Assembly: GCF_042646385.1 (NCBI RefSeq)
Contig: NZ_JBHRTO010000002.1
Span: 434,001-498,000, forward strand
DNA: 64,000 bases
Source of the DNA: Cypionkella sinensis
GTDB lineage: Bacteria; Pseudomonadota; Alphaproteobacteria; Rhodobacterales; Rhodobacteraceae
Direction: 5' to 3'
A model generated the notes under the pieces. It saw nothing but the letters and a program-made list of their open reading frames with translations. It made no database searches and was not told where the DNA came from. Shown here piece by piece: positions 41,086 through 50,622 of the stretch (its first letter is position 1; each line of letters begins with the position of its first letter). The position numbers were made by a program, and so were the translations under genes.

Positions 41086-42039
41086 TCAGGCCTCGCCGTC
41101 TTTGAAATCCAGACCCATTTCGGAATAACGCTCTGGCTCGTCCTGCCAGTTTTCGCGCACTTTCACTTGCAGGAACAGATGCACAGTGCGGCCCAGAAAC
41201 TCCGAAATGTCGGCGCGCGAAGCTTGGCCGATGCTTTTGATCGTCTCACCCTTGTTGCCCAGCACGATGCCTTTGTGGCCATCGCGGGACACATAGATGA
41301 TCTGGTCGATGCGGGTGGAGCCGTCCGGCTTGTCTTCCCATTTCTCGGTCTCGACGGTCAACTGATAGGGCAGTTCTTCGTGCAGCCGCAGCGTCAGCTT
41401 TTCGCGGGTCATCTCGGCGGCGATCATCCGCATCGGCAGATCGGCGATCTGGTCTTCGGGGTAGAACCATGGGCCATCGGGGATCTGCTCGCCCAGCCAT
41501 TCGCGCAGGTCTTTGACGCCATAGCCTTTTTCGGCCGAGATCATGAAGGTTTTCGCAAAGGCAAACGCTTCGTTCATCTTTTCGGCCAGGGCCAGCAGCA
41601 CCTCGGCCTTGACCTTGTCGATCTTGTTGATCGCCAAAGCCACCGGCTGACCCTGCGGGATCTGGTCTTTCATGCGGTCGATGATGGTTTGAACACCTTC
41701 GGTCAGCCCCCGGTTGGCTTCGATCAGCAACACGATGACATCGGCATCGGCAGCGCCGCCCCAAGCAGCCTTGACCATGGCGCGGTCCAGACGGCGGCGC
41801 GGGCGGAACAGGCCGGGGGTGTCGACGAACACGATCTGCGCCACACCTTCCATCGCCACGCCGCGGATGCGGGTGCGGGTGGTTTGCACCTTGTGCGTCA
41901 CGATGGAAACCTTTGCCCCCACCATGCGGTTGAGCAGGGTGGATTTGCCAGCATTGGGTTCGCCAATCAGCGCCACAAAGCCCGCGCGAGTGCCGGGGGC
42001 ATCGGGCATCCGTCCGGTGAGTTTGCTGTCTTCAGTCAT
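41086..42039 (-). CDS. era: GTPase Era
   Basis: A 317-residue Ras-like GTPase that binds the 3' end of 16S rRNA in 30S maturation. G motifs: 'GEPNAGKSTLLNRM' (G1), 'VDTPG' (G3) and 'NKIDKV' (G4). The C-terminal KH domain includes 'GHKGIVLGNKGETIKSIGQASRADI'. The ATG at 42039 has GGAGA upstream and overlaps the rnc end by 8 bp, so translation is coupled. Confidence 0.96.
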   Translation of the reverse strand: MTEDSKLTGRMPDAPGTRAGFVALIGEPNAGKSTLLNRMVGAKVSIVTHKVQTTRTRIRGVAMEGVAQIVFVDTPGLFRPRRRLDRAMVKAAWGGAADADVIVLLIEANRGLTEGVQTIIDRMKDQIPQGQPVALAINKIDKVKAEVLLALAEKMNEAFAFAKTFMISAEKGYGVKDLREWLGEQIPDGPWFYPEDQIADLPMRMIAAEMTREKLTLRLHEELPYQLTVETEKWEDKPDGSTRIDQIIYVSRDGHKGIVLGNKGETIKSIGQASRADISEFLGRTVHLFLQVKVRENWQDEPERYSEMGLDFKDGEA

Positions 42040-42721
42040 CAGAATTCTCCATCCGGGCCAGCAGGGCGCGGGCTGCGGCTTGTTCGGCCACACGTTTCGA
42101 TCCGGCGCGGGCGCATTCGGCCTCGCCATTGGCCAGCTTTACCTCGACGGTGAAGATCGGCTGGTGGTCTGGGCCAGAACGGCCCTGTTCGCTATAGACG
42201 GGCGGCGGCATGGCGCGGGCTTGCGCCCATTCTTGCAGCGCGGTTTTGGGGTCGCGGGCATCTTGTTCAACGGCACCGATGCGCGCGCCCCATAGGCGCA
42301 GTATCAGCGCGCGGGCGGCGTCGAAACCGCCGTCTTGGTACACGGCTGCAATCACCGCCTCCATCGCGTCACCCAAGAGCGCCTCTTTGCGGCGGCCACC
42401 TGACAGCATTTCCGAGCGGCCCAGTTTCAGCACATCGCCAAGGCCCACTTCGCGGGCGACTTCGGCGCAGGCCTCTTTGCGGACAAGCGCGTTGAAACGC
42501 GGGGCGAGTTGGCCTTCGGACGCGGCGGTATCGGCACCCAGCAGCGCCTCGGCCATCACAAGGCCCAGCACACGGTCGCCAAGGAATTCAAGACGCTGGT
42601 TGTCGGGGCGGGTGGCCGACGAGATTGAGGCATGGGTGACGGCGCGCAACAACAGTTCGGGCGTGCGAAACTGATGCCCAATGCGCGCCTCGAAGGCCTT
42701 GAGATCGGCGGCGAGCCTCAC
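42032..42721 (-). CDS. rnc: Ribonuclease III
   Basis: A 229-residue endoribonuclease cutting double-stranded RNA (rRNA precursors, mRNAs). The signature 'RLEFLGDRVLGLVMAEALL' and the second catalytic region 'LLGDAMEAVIAAVYQDGGFDAA' are intact. The dsRNA-binding domain occupies about 155-226. The GTG start overlaps the lepB stop by 4 bp. Confidence 0.96.
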   Translation of the reverse strand: MRLAADLKAFEARIGHQFRTPELLLRAVTHASISSATRPDNQRLEFLGDRVLGLVMAEALLGADTAASEGQLAPRFNALVRKEACAEVAREVGLGDVLKLGRSEMLSGGRRKEALLGDAMEAVIAAVYQDGGFDAARALILRLWGARIGAVEQDARDPKTALQEWAQARAMPPPVYSEQGRSGPDHQPIFTVEVKLANGEAECARAGSKRVAEQAAARALLARMENSDD

Positions 42722-43497
42722 TCCACCGCCTTGAAGAAGCGGTCGGCGCGCCAGGTCCAGAAGTAGAGCATCGAGGCACCGGCGGAGGAGAAGATGATGC
42801 GGTCGGCGCGGCCGATCAGGTTTTCGGCGGGAACAAAGCCGACACCGCCGACGGCCTGCGAAAAGCGGCTGTCCTGGCTGTTGTCGCGGTTGTCGCCCAT
42901 GAAGAAGTATTCGCCTTCCGGCACGGTGAACACATCGGTGTTGTCGGCGTAGCCATCGTTTTCGATGTTCATCACATCATGCACGACGCCGTTCGGCAGG
43001 GTCTCGCGGAAGCGTTCTTTCTGGCAGATCGCACCATCACCGACGGTGCCGTTCGAGCAGCGCGGGCGGGATTTCATTGGGCCTTGCGGCTCCATCACTT
43101 CTTCGAACGTGCCATCGGGCACTTGCGGTGCGACTGCGCCGTTGATGTAGAGCAGGCCGTCTTTCACCTGAATCTTGTCGCCCGGCAGGCCGATCAGACG
43201 CTTGACGAAATCTGAACCGTTGACCGGATGGCGGAACACCACGACATCGCCGCGCTGGGGATCAGAGGCGAAGATGCGGCCCGAGATTGGGCAGAGGCCG
43301 AAGGGGCAGGAGTATTTCGAATAGCCATAGGCCATCTTGTTGACGAAGACGAAATCGCCGACCAGCAGGGTGTCTTTCATCGATTCCGACGGAATCCAGA
43401 ACGGCTGGAAGAACAGGGTGCGGAATGCGCCCGCGATCAGCAGGGCATAGACCACGGTTTTTACCGTCTCGACAATGCCGCCTTCAGATTTCGCCAT
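42718..43497 (-). CDS. lepB: Signal peptidase I
   Basis: A 259-residue inner-membrane protease that removes signal peptides. One N-terminal membrane segment precedes the catalytic serine in 'IPSESMKDTLLVGDFVFVNK'. The catalytic lysine is in 'GSDFVKRLIGLPGD', and 'EYFFMGDNRDNSQDSR' is the conserved box E. A second cysteine-bounded insert ('RPRCSNGTVGDGAICQKERF') lies in the periplasmic domain, as in other alphaproteobacteria. It heads lepB-rnc-era. Confidence 0.96.
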   Translation of the reverse strand: MAKSEGGIVETVKTVVYALLIAGAFRTLFFQPFWIPSESMKDTLLVGDFVFVNKMAYGYSKYSCPFGLCPISGRIFASDPQRGDVVVFRHPVNGSDFVKRLIGLPGDKIQVKDGLLYINGAVAPQVPDGTFEEVMEPQGPMKSRPRCSNGTVGDGAICQKERFRETLPNGVVHDVMNIENDGYADNTDVFTVPEGEYFFMGDNRDNSQDSRFSQAVGGVGFVPAENLIGRADRIIFSSAGASMLYFWTWRADRFFKAVE

Positions 43498-43576
43498 GAT
43501 CTTCGTCTTTCTTCAGATTTTCCACGCACGGCGCGGTTTTTTGGTCTGCGCTACATGCGCGCCGCGCGCTGCCGAG

Positions 43577-43990
43577 TCAAGTTGGCGCGGGGCCGGGGCG
43601 GGCCTCGATCACGACATAGGCCTGCGCCCACGGGTGATCGTCGGTCAAAGTGACGTGAACGATGGCGTGATGATCGGGCGGGGTCATCTGGGCCAAGCGC
43701 TCGGCCGCCCAGCCGGTCAGGTGCATCACGGGTTGGCCGGTGCGCAGGTTGGACACCGCCATGTCTTTCCACGAAATCCCCATGCGCAGGCCGGTGCCGA
43801 GGGCTTTGGAGCAAGCCTCTTTCGCGGCCCAGCGCTTGGCATAGGTGGCGGCGACGGCGCGGGGGCGGGATTCGGCCTTTTTCTGCTCGCGTTCAGTGAA
43901 AACGCGGTTGCGGAAACGGTCGCCGTGGCGGGCGAGAGTGGCCTCGATCCGCTCGATATTGCACAGGTCAGAGCCGATGCCGAGGATCAT
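43577..43990 (-). CDS. acpS: Holo-[acyl-carrier-protein] synthase
   Basis: A 137-residue phosphopantetheinyl transferase that activates ACP. The magnesium-binding 'GIGSDLCNIERIEATL' and the second motif 'KRWAAKEACSKALGTGLRMGISWKDMAV' are complete. It follows the exported-protein gene by 3 nt and precedes lepB by 79 bp, part of a pdxJ-acpS-lepB-rnc-era run. Confidence 0.95.
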   Translation of the reverse strand: MILGIGSDLCNIERIEATLARHGDRFRNRVFTEREQKKAESRPRAVAATYAKRWAAKEACSKALGTGLRMGISWKDMAVSNLRTGQPVMHLTGWAAERLAQMTPPDHHAIVHVTLTDDHPWAQAYVVIEARPGPAPT

Positions 43991-43993
43991 GGA

Positions 43994-44455
43994 TCAATCC
44001 AGACTGGCGGCAATCGCGCCGGTGCTTTGGTTGAGGGTGACGTGCAGGGTCGCGGCGGCGAAATCGGCGGTGTCGGGCAGGTAGCGCTGCGCCGGAAGGG
44101 CGAAGGTCAGGCCCGTGGCGCGATCGTAGGCGGCAGTGGCGGCGGCCAGATCAAGGCCAGCAAAGCCGGTGGCCCCATCCAGCGAGACAACGCGACATTG
44201 CCGCCCGCCGAGTTCGTCATAGGGTGGGGAGAGGATCAGCAGGTGAAAGGCGGCGGCGGCAGGTTCGATCGTGTCGATCAGCGCAAGCCGCACGGCGCCT
44301 TTGGCGAACAGGCGGCTGTTGGCCTCCCACGGTTCGGCGATGTTCCAGGCATTGCTGCGGGCATCGTCGCAGGGCTGCACGGTTTGGGCACTCGCCGCCT
44401 GCGCGCCCAGTGCCAGAGCTGCCATTGCGACCAGATCGGCAAGCCCGCGCCGCAT
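43994..44455 (-). CDS. Exported protein of unknown function between pdxJ and acpS
   Basis: A 153-residue protein with a signal peptide (about 1-23, ending AASA) and two cysteines in the mature part ('VQPCDDARS' and 'GGRQCRVVS'). No family is recognised. The ATG at 44455 overlaps the pdxJ stop (TGATG). A GTG one codon earlier is possible. Being tucked between two conserved genes with tight coupling suggests it is a stable member of the operon rather than a recent insertion. Confidence 0.78.
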   Translation of the reverse strand: MRRGLADLVAMAALALGAQAASAQTVQPCDDARSNAWNIAEPWEANSRLFAKGAVRLALIDTIEPAAAAFHLLILSPPYDELGGRQCRVVSLDGATGFAGLDLAAATAAYDRATGLTFALPAQRYLPDTADFAAATLHVTLNQSTGAIAASLD

Positions 44456-45213
44456 CACGCGACGCTTTCGCGGGCGGCGTCCATCAGGCGGCGCATTTCC
44501 TCAATCGCGGGGCCGAGGCCGCGGTAGATCGCCTCGCCGATCAGGAAATGGCCGATGTTGAGTTCGGCGATTTCGGGGATCGCGGCGATGGGGGTGACGT
44601 TGTCGTAGGTGAGGCCGTGGCCCGCGTGGACTTCGAGCCCAAGGCTGTGGGCGAAGGCGGCGCCCTTGCGCAGGGCTTCCAGTTCGGCCTCGGCCTCGGC
44701 GATGCGGCCCTCGGCGTGCAGGTCGGAGTAGTGGCCGGTGTGCAACTCGACCACGGCGGCACCGATGCGGGCGGAGGCTTCGAGTTGGCGGAGGTCGTGG
44801 CCGACGAACATAGACACGCGGCAACCGGCCTCGCGCAGCGGGGTGATGAAATGCGTCAGGCGGTTGGCGTCGGAGGCGACATCCAGACCGCCCTCGGTGG
44901 TGCGTTCGGCGCGGTTTTCCGGCACGAGGCAGACGGCATGTGGTTTCAGGCGCAGAATGATCGCGGCCATCTCATCGGTGGCGGCGCATTCGAAGTTCAG
45001 CGGGATGCCGATGCCTGCCGCAATCGCCTCCATATCGGCATCGCGGATGTGGCGGCGGTCTTCGCGCAGATGGGCGGTGATGCCATCGGCCCCAGCAGCT
45101 TCGGCCAGAAGCGCCGCGCGCAACGGATCGGGCCAGGCCGACCCACGGGCGTTGCGCACGGTGGCGACGTGATCAATGTTGATGCCAAGCCGTTGCCGCG
45201 CGAGAGGTGCCAT
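44455..45213 (-). CDS. pdxJ: Pyridoxine 5'-phosphate synthase
   Basis: A 252-residue TIM-barrel enzyme making pyridoxine 5'-phosphate from aminoacetone phosphate and deoxyxylulose 5-phosphate. Family segments: 'RLGINIDHVATVRNARG', 'GITAHLREDRRHIRDADM', 'VCLVPENRAERTTEGGLDV', 'AAVVELHTGHYSD' and 'VHAGHGLTYDNV'. AAGGA lies 8 nt upstream of the ATG. Confidence 0.97.
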   Translation of the reverse strand: MAPLARQRLGINIDHVATVRNARGSAWPDPLRAALLAEAAGADGITAHLREDRRHIRDADMEAIAAGIGIPLNFECAATDEMAAIILRLKPHAVCLVPENRAERTTEGGLDVASDANRLTHFITPLREAGCRVSMFVGHDLRQLEASARIGAAVVELHTGHYSDLHAEGRIAEAEAELEALRKGAAFAHSLGLEVHAGHGLTYDNVTPIAAIPEIAELNIGHFLIGEAIYRGLGPAIEEMRRLMDAARESVA

Positions 45214-45258
45214 CGCCGTTGTCCTTTACCCGTTTGATCAGATTATAGCGCGCAAACC

Positions 45259-45975
45259 TTAGTTTGCACCTGCCCCCGTGTCATCCCCGGCGGGACGGCT
45301 TTCGCCGTCTTTGTCGGTGCGGTGCAGCAGGCGGTTCTTGGCATCAGCGACCGCGAGTTTCAGGCGATGCCTGCGCTCGCGGCGATCATCGGCCTTGGCG
45401 GCGCGGGCCTTTTGATAGGTCTGCACCAAGGGGATGGTGACGTAATAGGCGATGGCCGAAATCACCAGACCAGGCAGCAAAGCGCCGATGAAATAGGGCA
45501 CATAAATCTCGTGCCAGAAGCGGATCAAACCGCCCCAATGCATCGTGGCCGGGGTGAACAGGGCGACGATGTTGCGCCACAGATCGGCGCCAGCCACAGA
45601 GAAGGCGTCGATGATCGCCTCAAAGCTAAGCTTGCCCGGAACACCCATGATCCAATGACCAAAGGACATGGCAAACACCGCGAAGAACGGTGTGGTGACG
45701 GGATTGGTGTTGAACGTGCCCAGCAAAGCCGCCAGCAGGTTGCCGCGCACAAGGCGTGCGGCAGCCCAAGCGGCGACGAATTGCAGACCCGGCAGCGGCA
45801 GAAAGCCCACGAGGAACCCCGCAAAGACGCCGCGCGCGATGCGGTGGGGATCGTCGGGCAGTCTGCTCATCCGGTGGATGACGTAGCGGGTCGCGCGTTT
45901 GAAGCCCCCTTTCGGGTAGACCATCTCGCGCAGCCAAGCGCCCCATCCCAGCGGTTGCCGTCGTTTGAATACCAT
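45259..45975 (-). CDS. DUF2062 membrane protein
   Basis: A 238-residue protein with the DUF2062 core: 'PHRIARGVFAGFLVGFLPLPGLQFVAAWAAARLVRGN' followed by 'ALLGTFNTNPVTTPFFAVFAMSFGHWIMG'. There are three to four hydrophobic segments and a charged C-terminal tail. The function is unknown. It lies between rsh and pdxJ on the same strand, 45 bp before pdxJ. Confidence 0.88.
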   Translation of the reverse strand: MVFKRRQPLGWGAWLREMVYPKGGFKRATRYVIHRMSRLPDDPHRIARGVFAGFLVGFLPLPGLQFVAAWAAARLVRGNLLAALLGTFNTNPVTTPFFAVFAMSFGHWIMGVPGKLSFEAIIDAFSVAGADLWRNIVALFTPATMHWGGLIRFWHEIYVPYFIGALLPGLVISAIAYYVTIPLVQTYQKARAAKADDRRERRHRLKLAVADAKNRLLHRTDKDGESRPAGDDTGAGAN

Positions 45976-46030
45976 AAAGCGGCCCCGCTTCCTTTCTGCC
46001 CAGAAGGCGTGCTGCCCTGCGGATAATCCG

Positions 46031-48148
46031 TCAGGGCTTGCGTGTCATATCACGATGCCGCGACACTTGTGCGACATCGGTTTCAGCCTCGAGGGCCGTC
46101 ATCACCATGTGCAAGTGTTCAACGTCGCGCAAGTCCACGTCAATGATAAGTCTGTAAAAATCCGGTTTACGTTCTGTGAACCGCAGATCGGATATGTTGG
46201 CTTTCTGCTCGCCAATCAAGGTGCAGACCCGGCCCAAAACGCCCGCGTCGTTGGATATGGCAACATCCAGCGCAACGGTGTTGACGGGGGCATGGCGGCC
46301 CGCGTGCCATTGCAGATCAACCCAGCGGTTGGGCTGTTCTTCAAACTCTTCCAGCGCGGGGCAATCAATCGCGTGGATCAACACACCTTGGCCGCGATAG
46401 GTGATCCCGACGATGCGCTCGCCCGGCAAAGGCTGGCAGCAGGGGGCGCGGCGGAAGGTCTGATCATCGGGCATACCGATGACAGCGCGGGCGGATTCAA
46501 CCTCGTCCGGGCTGTGCTGGACCAGTTCGGGATAGAGGGTTTCAACAACCTTGCGGGCGGTCAGTTCTGCCGAGCCGAGGGCTGCCAGCAGATCCATCTC
46601 ATCGGGCAGACCCAGCATTTTGGCGGCAGTGCGCAGGGCCTTATCTGTGGCTTTTTTGCCAACATGTTCAAAGGCTGCGCGGGCAAGTTCCTGTCCCAGA
46701 CGCACAAAACGGCCGCGATCTTCTTCGCGCAGCGATTTGCGAATCGCCGCCTTGGCGCGGCCCGTGGTGACAATGTCGATCCATGAGGCCTGCGGGCGCT
46801 GGCCTTCGGCGGTGATGATCTCAACCGATTGGCCGTTTTTCAGCCGTGTCCACAGCGGCACGCGGATGCCGTCGATCTTGGCGGAAACGCAGGAATTGCC
46901 GATGCGGGTGTGGATGGAATAGGCGTAATCCAGCGGCGTGGCCCCGCGCGGCAGTTGCACCACATCGCCCTTGGGGGTGAAGCAGAACACCTGATCGGAA
47001 TACATCTCAAGCTTGACGTTTTCCAGAAATTCGTCGTGATCGCCCTCGTCCAGACGTTCGGTCATCGCGGCGATCCATTTGGCGGGATCGACGGCGAAGG
47101 GGTTCTTGGCGCGCACGCCTTCGCGGTAAGACCAGTGCGCGGCCACACCGGCTTCGGCGACTTCGTGCATCTCACGGGTGCGGATCTGCACCTCGACCCG
47201 CTTGCCGTCGCGACCAGACACCGTTGTGTGGATCGAGCGGTAGCCGTTGGATTTCGGCTGGCTGAGATAGTCTTTGAACCGCCCCGGCACCGCGCGCCAG
47301 CGTTGGTGGATCACGCCGAGAATACGGTAGCAATCGGCGACAGAAGCGCAGATGACGCGAAAGCCGTAGATGTCGGACAGGCGGGAAAATGCGAGGTCTT
47401 TTTCCTGCATCTTGCGCCAGATCGAATAGGGTTTTTTGGCGCGGCCATAAACATCGGCGTCGATCTGCACCTTTTCCAGCACGGCGCGGATGTCGGCGGT
47501 GATCTGATGCACCACATCGCCGGATTCGCGTTGCAGGGTCAGGAAACGGCGGATGATGGAATTACGCGCCTCGGGGTTCAGCACGCGGAAGGACAGGTCT
47601 TCCAGTTCTTCGCGCATCCATTGCATACCCATGCGACCCGCAAGCGGCGCATAGATTTCCATGGTCTCGCGGGCCTTTTGCGCCTGCTTTTCCGGCTTCA
47701 TCGACTTGATGGTGCGCATGTTGTGCAGACGGTCGGCCAGCTTGACCAAGATCACCCGCAGGTCTTTCGACATCGCCATGAACAGCTTGCGAAAGTTTTC
47801 CGCCTGCTGCGATTCGGTGTTGGACAGTTGCAGGTTGGTCAGCTTGGTGACGCCATCGACCAGTTCGGCCACCTCCTCGCCAAACAGTTTGGCGACCTCG
47901 GCATAGGTGGATTTGGTGTCTTCGATGGTGTCGTGCAGCAGTGCCGTGATGATGGTGGCATCATCGAGTTGCTGTTCGGTAAGGATGGCTGCGACGGCGA
48001 CGGGATGAGTGAAATACGGCTCACCCGATTTGCGCATCTGGCCATCGTGCATCGCCGCGCCATAGGCATAGGCCCGGCGGATCAGTTCGGAATTGCAGCG
48101 GGGATTGTAGTTTTTGACAAGGGCGATGAGGTCTTCAACGTCAATCAT
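46031..48148 (-). CDS. rsh: Bifunctional (p)ppGpp synthetase/hydrolase (RelA/SpoT homologue)
   Basis: A 705-residue long RSH. The hydrolase HD domain has 'TALLHDTIEDTKSTYAEV' and 'VKLADRLHNMRTIKSM'. The synthetase domain has 'DIYGFRVICASVADCYRILGVIHQRW' and 'SQPKSNGYRSIHTTV'. TGS ('RGATPLDYAYSIHTRIGNSCVSAKIDG') and a C-terminal ACT domain (about 625-700) complete it. Both catalytic halves look intact. The ATG at 48148 is chosen, and a GTG one codon earlier is possible. rpoZ is 47 bp upstream, the standard pairing. Confidence 0.96.
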   Translation of the reverse strand: MIDVEDLIALVKNYNPRCNSELIRRAYAYGAAMHDGQMRKSGEPYFTHPVAVAAILTEQQLDDATIITALLHDTIEDTKSTYAEVAKLFGEEVAELVDGVTKLTNLQLSNTESQQAENFRKLFMAMSKDLRVILVKLADRLHNMRTIKSMKPEKQAQKARETMEIYAPLAGRMGMQWMREELEDLSFRVLNPEARNSIIRRFLTLQRESGDVVHQITADIRAVLEKVQIDADVYGRAKKPYSIWRKMQEKDLAFSRLSDIYGFRVICASVADCYRILGVIHQRWRAVPGRFKDYLSQPKSNGYRSIHTTVSGRDGKRVEVQIRTREMHEVAEAGVAAHWSYREGVRAKNPFAVDPAKWIAAMTERLDEGDHDEFLENVKLEMYSDQVFCFTPKGDVVQLPRGATPLDYAYSIHTRIGNSCVSAKIDGIRVPLWTRLKNGQSVEIITAEGQRPQASWIDIVTTGRAKAAIRKSLREEDRGRFVRLGQELARAAFEHVGKKATDKALRTAAKMLGLPDEMDLLAALGSAELTARKVVETLYPELVQHSPDEVESARAVIGMPDDQTFRRAPCCQPLPGERIVGITYRGQGVLIHAIDCPALEEFEEQPNRWVDLQWHAGRHAPVNTVALDVAISNDAGVLGRVCTLIGEQKANISDLRFTERKPDFYRLIIDVDLRDVEHLHMVMTALEAETDVAQVSRHRDMTRKP

Positions 48149-48195
48149 CACCGCCCCGCATTTCGGGAAACCCCGTAATTACAGCTCGCCCAGCC

Positions 48196-48549
48196 TTACA
48201 ATTCGCCTTGCGCTTCCATGAGGGCGCGCAGCAGTTTTTCTTCCGACATGTCATCCTGCATCGGACGATCAATTTCGCCCGACATCAGCAGAGCCATCTG
48301 ATCTTCTTCCGGCTCGTCCACTTCGATCTGGGTCTGATGACCTTCGATCATGCGTTCGCGCAAGGAATCTGCCAGTTGGGTTTCCTCGGCGATTTCGCGC
48401 AAGGCCACCACCGGGTTCTTGTCGTTGTCACGATCCACCGTCGCGGCAGAGCCGGACTGGATTTCGCGTGCCCGATGGGCCGCAAGCAGGACAAGTTCGA
48501 ACCGGTTCGGAACCTTGTCAACGCAATCTTCAACCGTCACGCGGGCCAT
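48196..48549 (-). CDS. rpoZ: RNA polymerase omega subunit
   Basis: A 117-residue omega subunit: 'MARVTVEDCVDKVPNRFELVLLAAHRAREIQSG' and 'NDKNPVVALREIAEE' are diagnostic, with an acidic C-terminal extension. In proteobacteria it forms part of the (p)ppGpp binding site on RNA polymerase, consistent with its place upstream of rsh. TGGAG lies 6 nt before the ATG. Confidence 0.97.
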   Translation of the reverse strand: MARVTVEDCVDKVPNRFELVLLAAHRAREIQSGSAATVDRDNDKNPVVALREIAEETQLADSLRERMIEGHQTQIEVDEPEEDQMALLMSGEIDRPMQDDMSEEKLLRALMEAQGEL

Positions 48550-48644
48550 GAAAGACTCCAGTAGGGGTGGGGGCTTTGAAGTTGCCTATTTAGGCGCGAT
48601 GCCAAGGCTTGACAAGCGGATAATCAAGGAACGGATGGCCGGGG

Positions 48645-49229
48645 TCAGTCTGCGGATGGCAGCGGCACGACTTCGGCGCGGTCTTGGGCGGGAAGGGCTG
48701 CCAGCATTTGCGTGACGGTCAGACCACTGAGCGGATGCCGCCAATCTGGCGCTACGTCGTGCAGCGGCACCAGCACGAAAGCCCGCTCGGCCAGACGGGG
48801 ATGCGGCAGGATCAACTGATCAGGTGCAAGGCGGCGTTGATCTTCGGCGGGAAGATTCTTCCATTTGAGATAGGTCTCACGATCAGGCAACACTGATTCG
48901 CCTATCGCCAACAGATCAATATCAAGGCTGCGCATCCCCCAGCGCTGCACACGCTCGCGTCCGAATTTGGCCTCTACCGTATGCAAACAAGCTAATATGT
49001 CGGCGGCGGCGCTGAAATGACGCAACGTCACCACGGCTGCGGCATTCACGTAATCCGGCCCTGCCCCAGCGGGAAAACATGGCGTTTGATACAGGTTGCT
49101 CAGCTTGACGACGGGCAACCCCACCCGGCCAAGTTCCGCTATAGCGGCAAGAATTGTTGATTTTGGCGACAAGTCGCAAAAATTCAGGTTTGCGCCAAAC
49201 GCAACCAGAGCGTGCTTTTCTGTAGACAT
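48645..49229 (-). CDS. folK: 2-amino-4-hydroxy-6-hydroxymethyldihydropteridine pyrophosphokinase
   Basis: A 194-residue folate-pathway enzyme (HPPK). Family segments: 'ALVAFGANLNF', 'LSNLYQTPCFPAGAGPDYVNAAAVV' and the metal/ATP motif 'ERVQRWGMRSLDIDLLAIGE', then 'LILPHPRLAERAFVLVPL'. The start at 49229 is chosen although GAGG is about 12 nt away. The gene is divergent from the NYN gene. Confidence 0.93.
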   Translation of the reverse strand: MSTEKHALVAFGANLNFCDLSPKSTILAAIAELGRVGLPVVKLSNLYQTPCFPAGAGPDYVNAAAVVTLRHFSAAADILACLHTVEAKFGRERVQRWGMRSLDIDLLAIGESVLPDRETYLKWKNLPAEDQRRLAPDQLILPHPRLAERAFVLVPLHDVAPDWRHPLSGLTVTQMLAALPAQDRAEVVPLPSAD

Positions 49230-49370
49230 GGTTGCTGTTATCCTCACAACAGATTGGCTTGCTCGTCGGCGCGCGACCCTGCTATTCAAACTTCATCGCC
49301 GCCGTCCATCTACATTAGGTAGACCACTCACGATAGCGCGATTGGCGATTTGTTTTCGAGGGGAAGACTT

Positions 49371-49943
49371 ATGTTTTACAAGGACGAACGGCTTGCGCTG
49401 TTCATTGATGGTTCAAATCTTTACGCTGCCGCCAAGGCACTTGGGTTTGACATCGATTACAAGTTGCTCCGTCAAGAGTTCATGCGTCGCGGCAAGTTGC
49501 TGCGGGCGTTTTACTACACCGCACTGCTGGAAAACGACGAATACTCGCCGATCCGCCCGCTGGTCGATTGGCTGAACTACAACGGCTTCACCATGGTCAC
49601 GAAACCGGCCAAGGAATACACCGACAGCCAAGGCCGCCGGAAGGTCAAGGGCAACATGGACATCGAGCTGACGGTCGATGCGATGGAACTGGCGCCGCGC
49701 GTGGATCATGTGGTGATTTTCTCGGGCGACGGCGATTTCCGCCCGCTGGTGGAAAGCCTGCAACGTCAGGGCGTGCGGGTTTCGGTGGTGTCGACCATCC
49801 GCAGCCAACCGCCGATGATTGCGGATGAATTGCGCCGTCAGGCTGACAATTTCATCGAATTGGACGAATTGCGTGACGTGATCGGTCGCCCGCCGCGCGA
49901 GCCCCGGCTTGAGCGTGACGAAGTGGCGGTTGATGTGAAGTAA
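49371..49943 (+). CDS. NYN-domain (LabA/DUF88-like) protein
   Basis: A 190-residue protein of the PIN-like NYN nuclease fold. Acidic residues expected for the active site are in 'LALFIDGSNLYAAAKALG', 'VKGNMDIELTVDAMELA' and 'DHVVIFSGDGDFRPLVESL'. Members cut or bind RNA, or act in regulation, as LabA in cyanobacteria. AGGGGAAG precedes the ATG at 49371. The YcxB-like gene starts directly after the stop. Confidence 0.9.
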   Translation: MFYKDERLALFIDGSNLYAAAKALGFDIDYKLLRQEFMRRGKLLRAFYYTALLENDEYSPIRPLVDWLNYNGFTMVTKPAKEYTDSQGRRKVKGNMDIELTVDAMELAPRVDHVVIFSGDGDFRPLVESLQRQGVRVSVVSTIRSQPPMIADELRRQADNFIELDELRDVIGRPPREPRLERDEVAVDVK

Positions 49944-50573
49944 GTGACGGAAGTTCCCCAGACTTCTGATCTGCATGAAAAGCCGGGGCAGGAAACTGCC
50001 TCGGCTTTCGCTTTGCGGCCAAGCCGCGATTTCGATGGCGGGTTGTTGCAGCGCTGGACCTATACGCTGACGCGCGCCGATGCCTTGGCCTATCTGCGCT
50101 TGCGGCGGGAATGGTCGGGTTGGGCGAAATGGGCGCTGGGGGCGTGGTTTATGCTGGGCGGTGTCGTGTTCGGGTTGCTGCCGGATGCGGTGCAGGGCGC
50201 CGCGGGGACGTGGCGCAACTGGGCGGTGTTTGGCGGCGTGATGGTGGTGCAGTGGGTGTTGGTGCTGGCGGGGTTGAACCTGTGGCAGCAGGGGCGCGCG
50301 CGGCGGATGGTGCCTGTGCCAGTGCAAGCCGAGTTTGAGGAATGGGTGGATTGTGTTGCAGGCACCGATATTCTGACGCTGGAATGCGCCTATCTGTCAC
50401 CCGAATTGATCGGGCAGGTGCTGCAAACACCGACGCATCTCTTTGTGTTGAACTTTTCAACCGCGATTGTGGTGCCATTGCGGGCGTTCGCCGATGCGGC
50501 AGAGGCGGCGGCAATGGCTGTGCATCTGCGTGAATTGGCCGCTGGCCCCTATTACTTTGACGCCCAAGACTAG
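49944..50573 (+). CDS. YcxB-like membrane protein
   Basis: A 209-residue protein with two hydrophobic segments (about 60-80 and 90-112), a preceding region 'WTYTLTRADALAYLRLRREWSGW', and a C-terminal soluble part ending 'THLFVLNFSTAIVVPLRAFADAAEAAAM', the pattern of the YcxB C-terminal domain. The function is unknown. The GTG start immediately follows the NYN stop codon (TAAGTG), so the two are co-translated. Confidence 0.75.
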   Translation: MTEVPQTSDLHEKPGQETASAFALRPSRDFDGGLLQRWTYTLTRADALAYLRLRREWSGWAKWALGAWFMLGGVVFGLLPDAVQGAAGTWRNWAVFGGVMVVQWVLVLAGLNLWQQGRARRMVPVPVQAEFEEWVDCVAGTDILTLECAYLSPELIGQVLQTPTHLFVLNFSTAIVVPLRAFADAAEAAAMAVHLRELAAGPYYFDAQD

Positions 50574-50622
50574 ACGAGACCCGGCCTTGGCCTTAGGTCT
50601 TGTGCGAAACATGAGAGCCGCC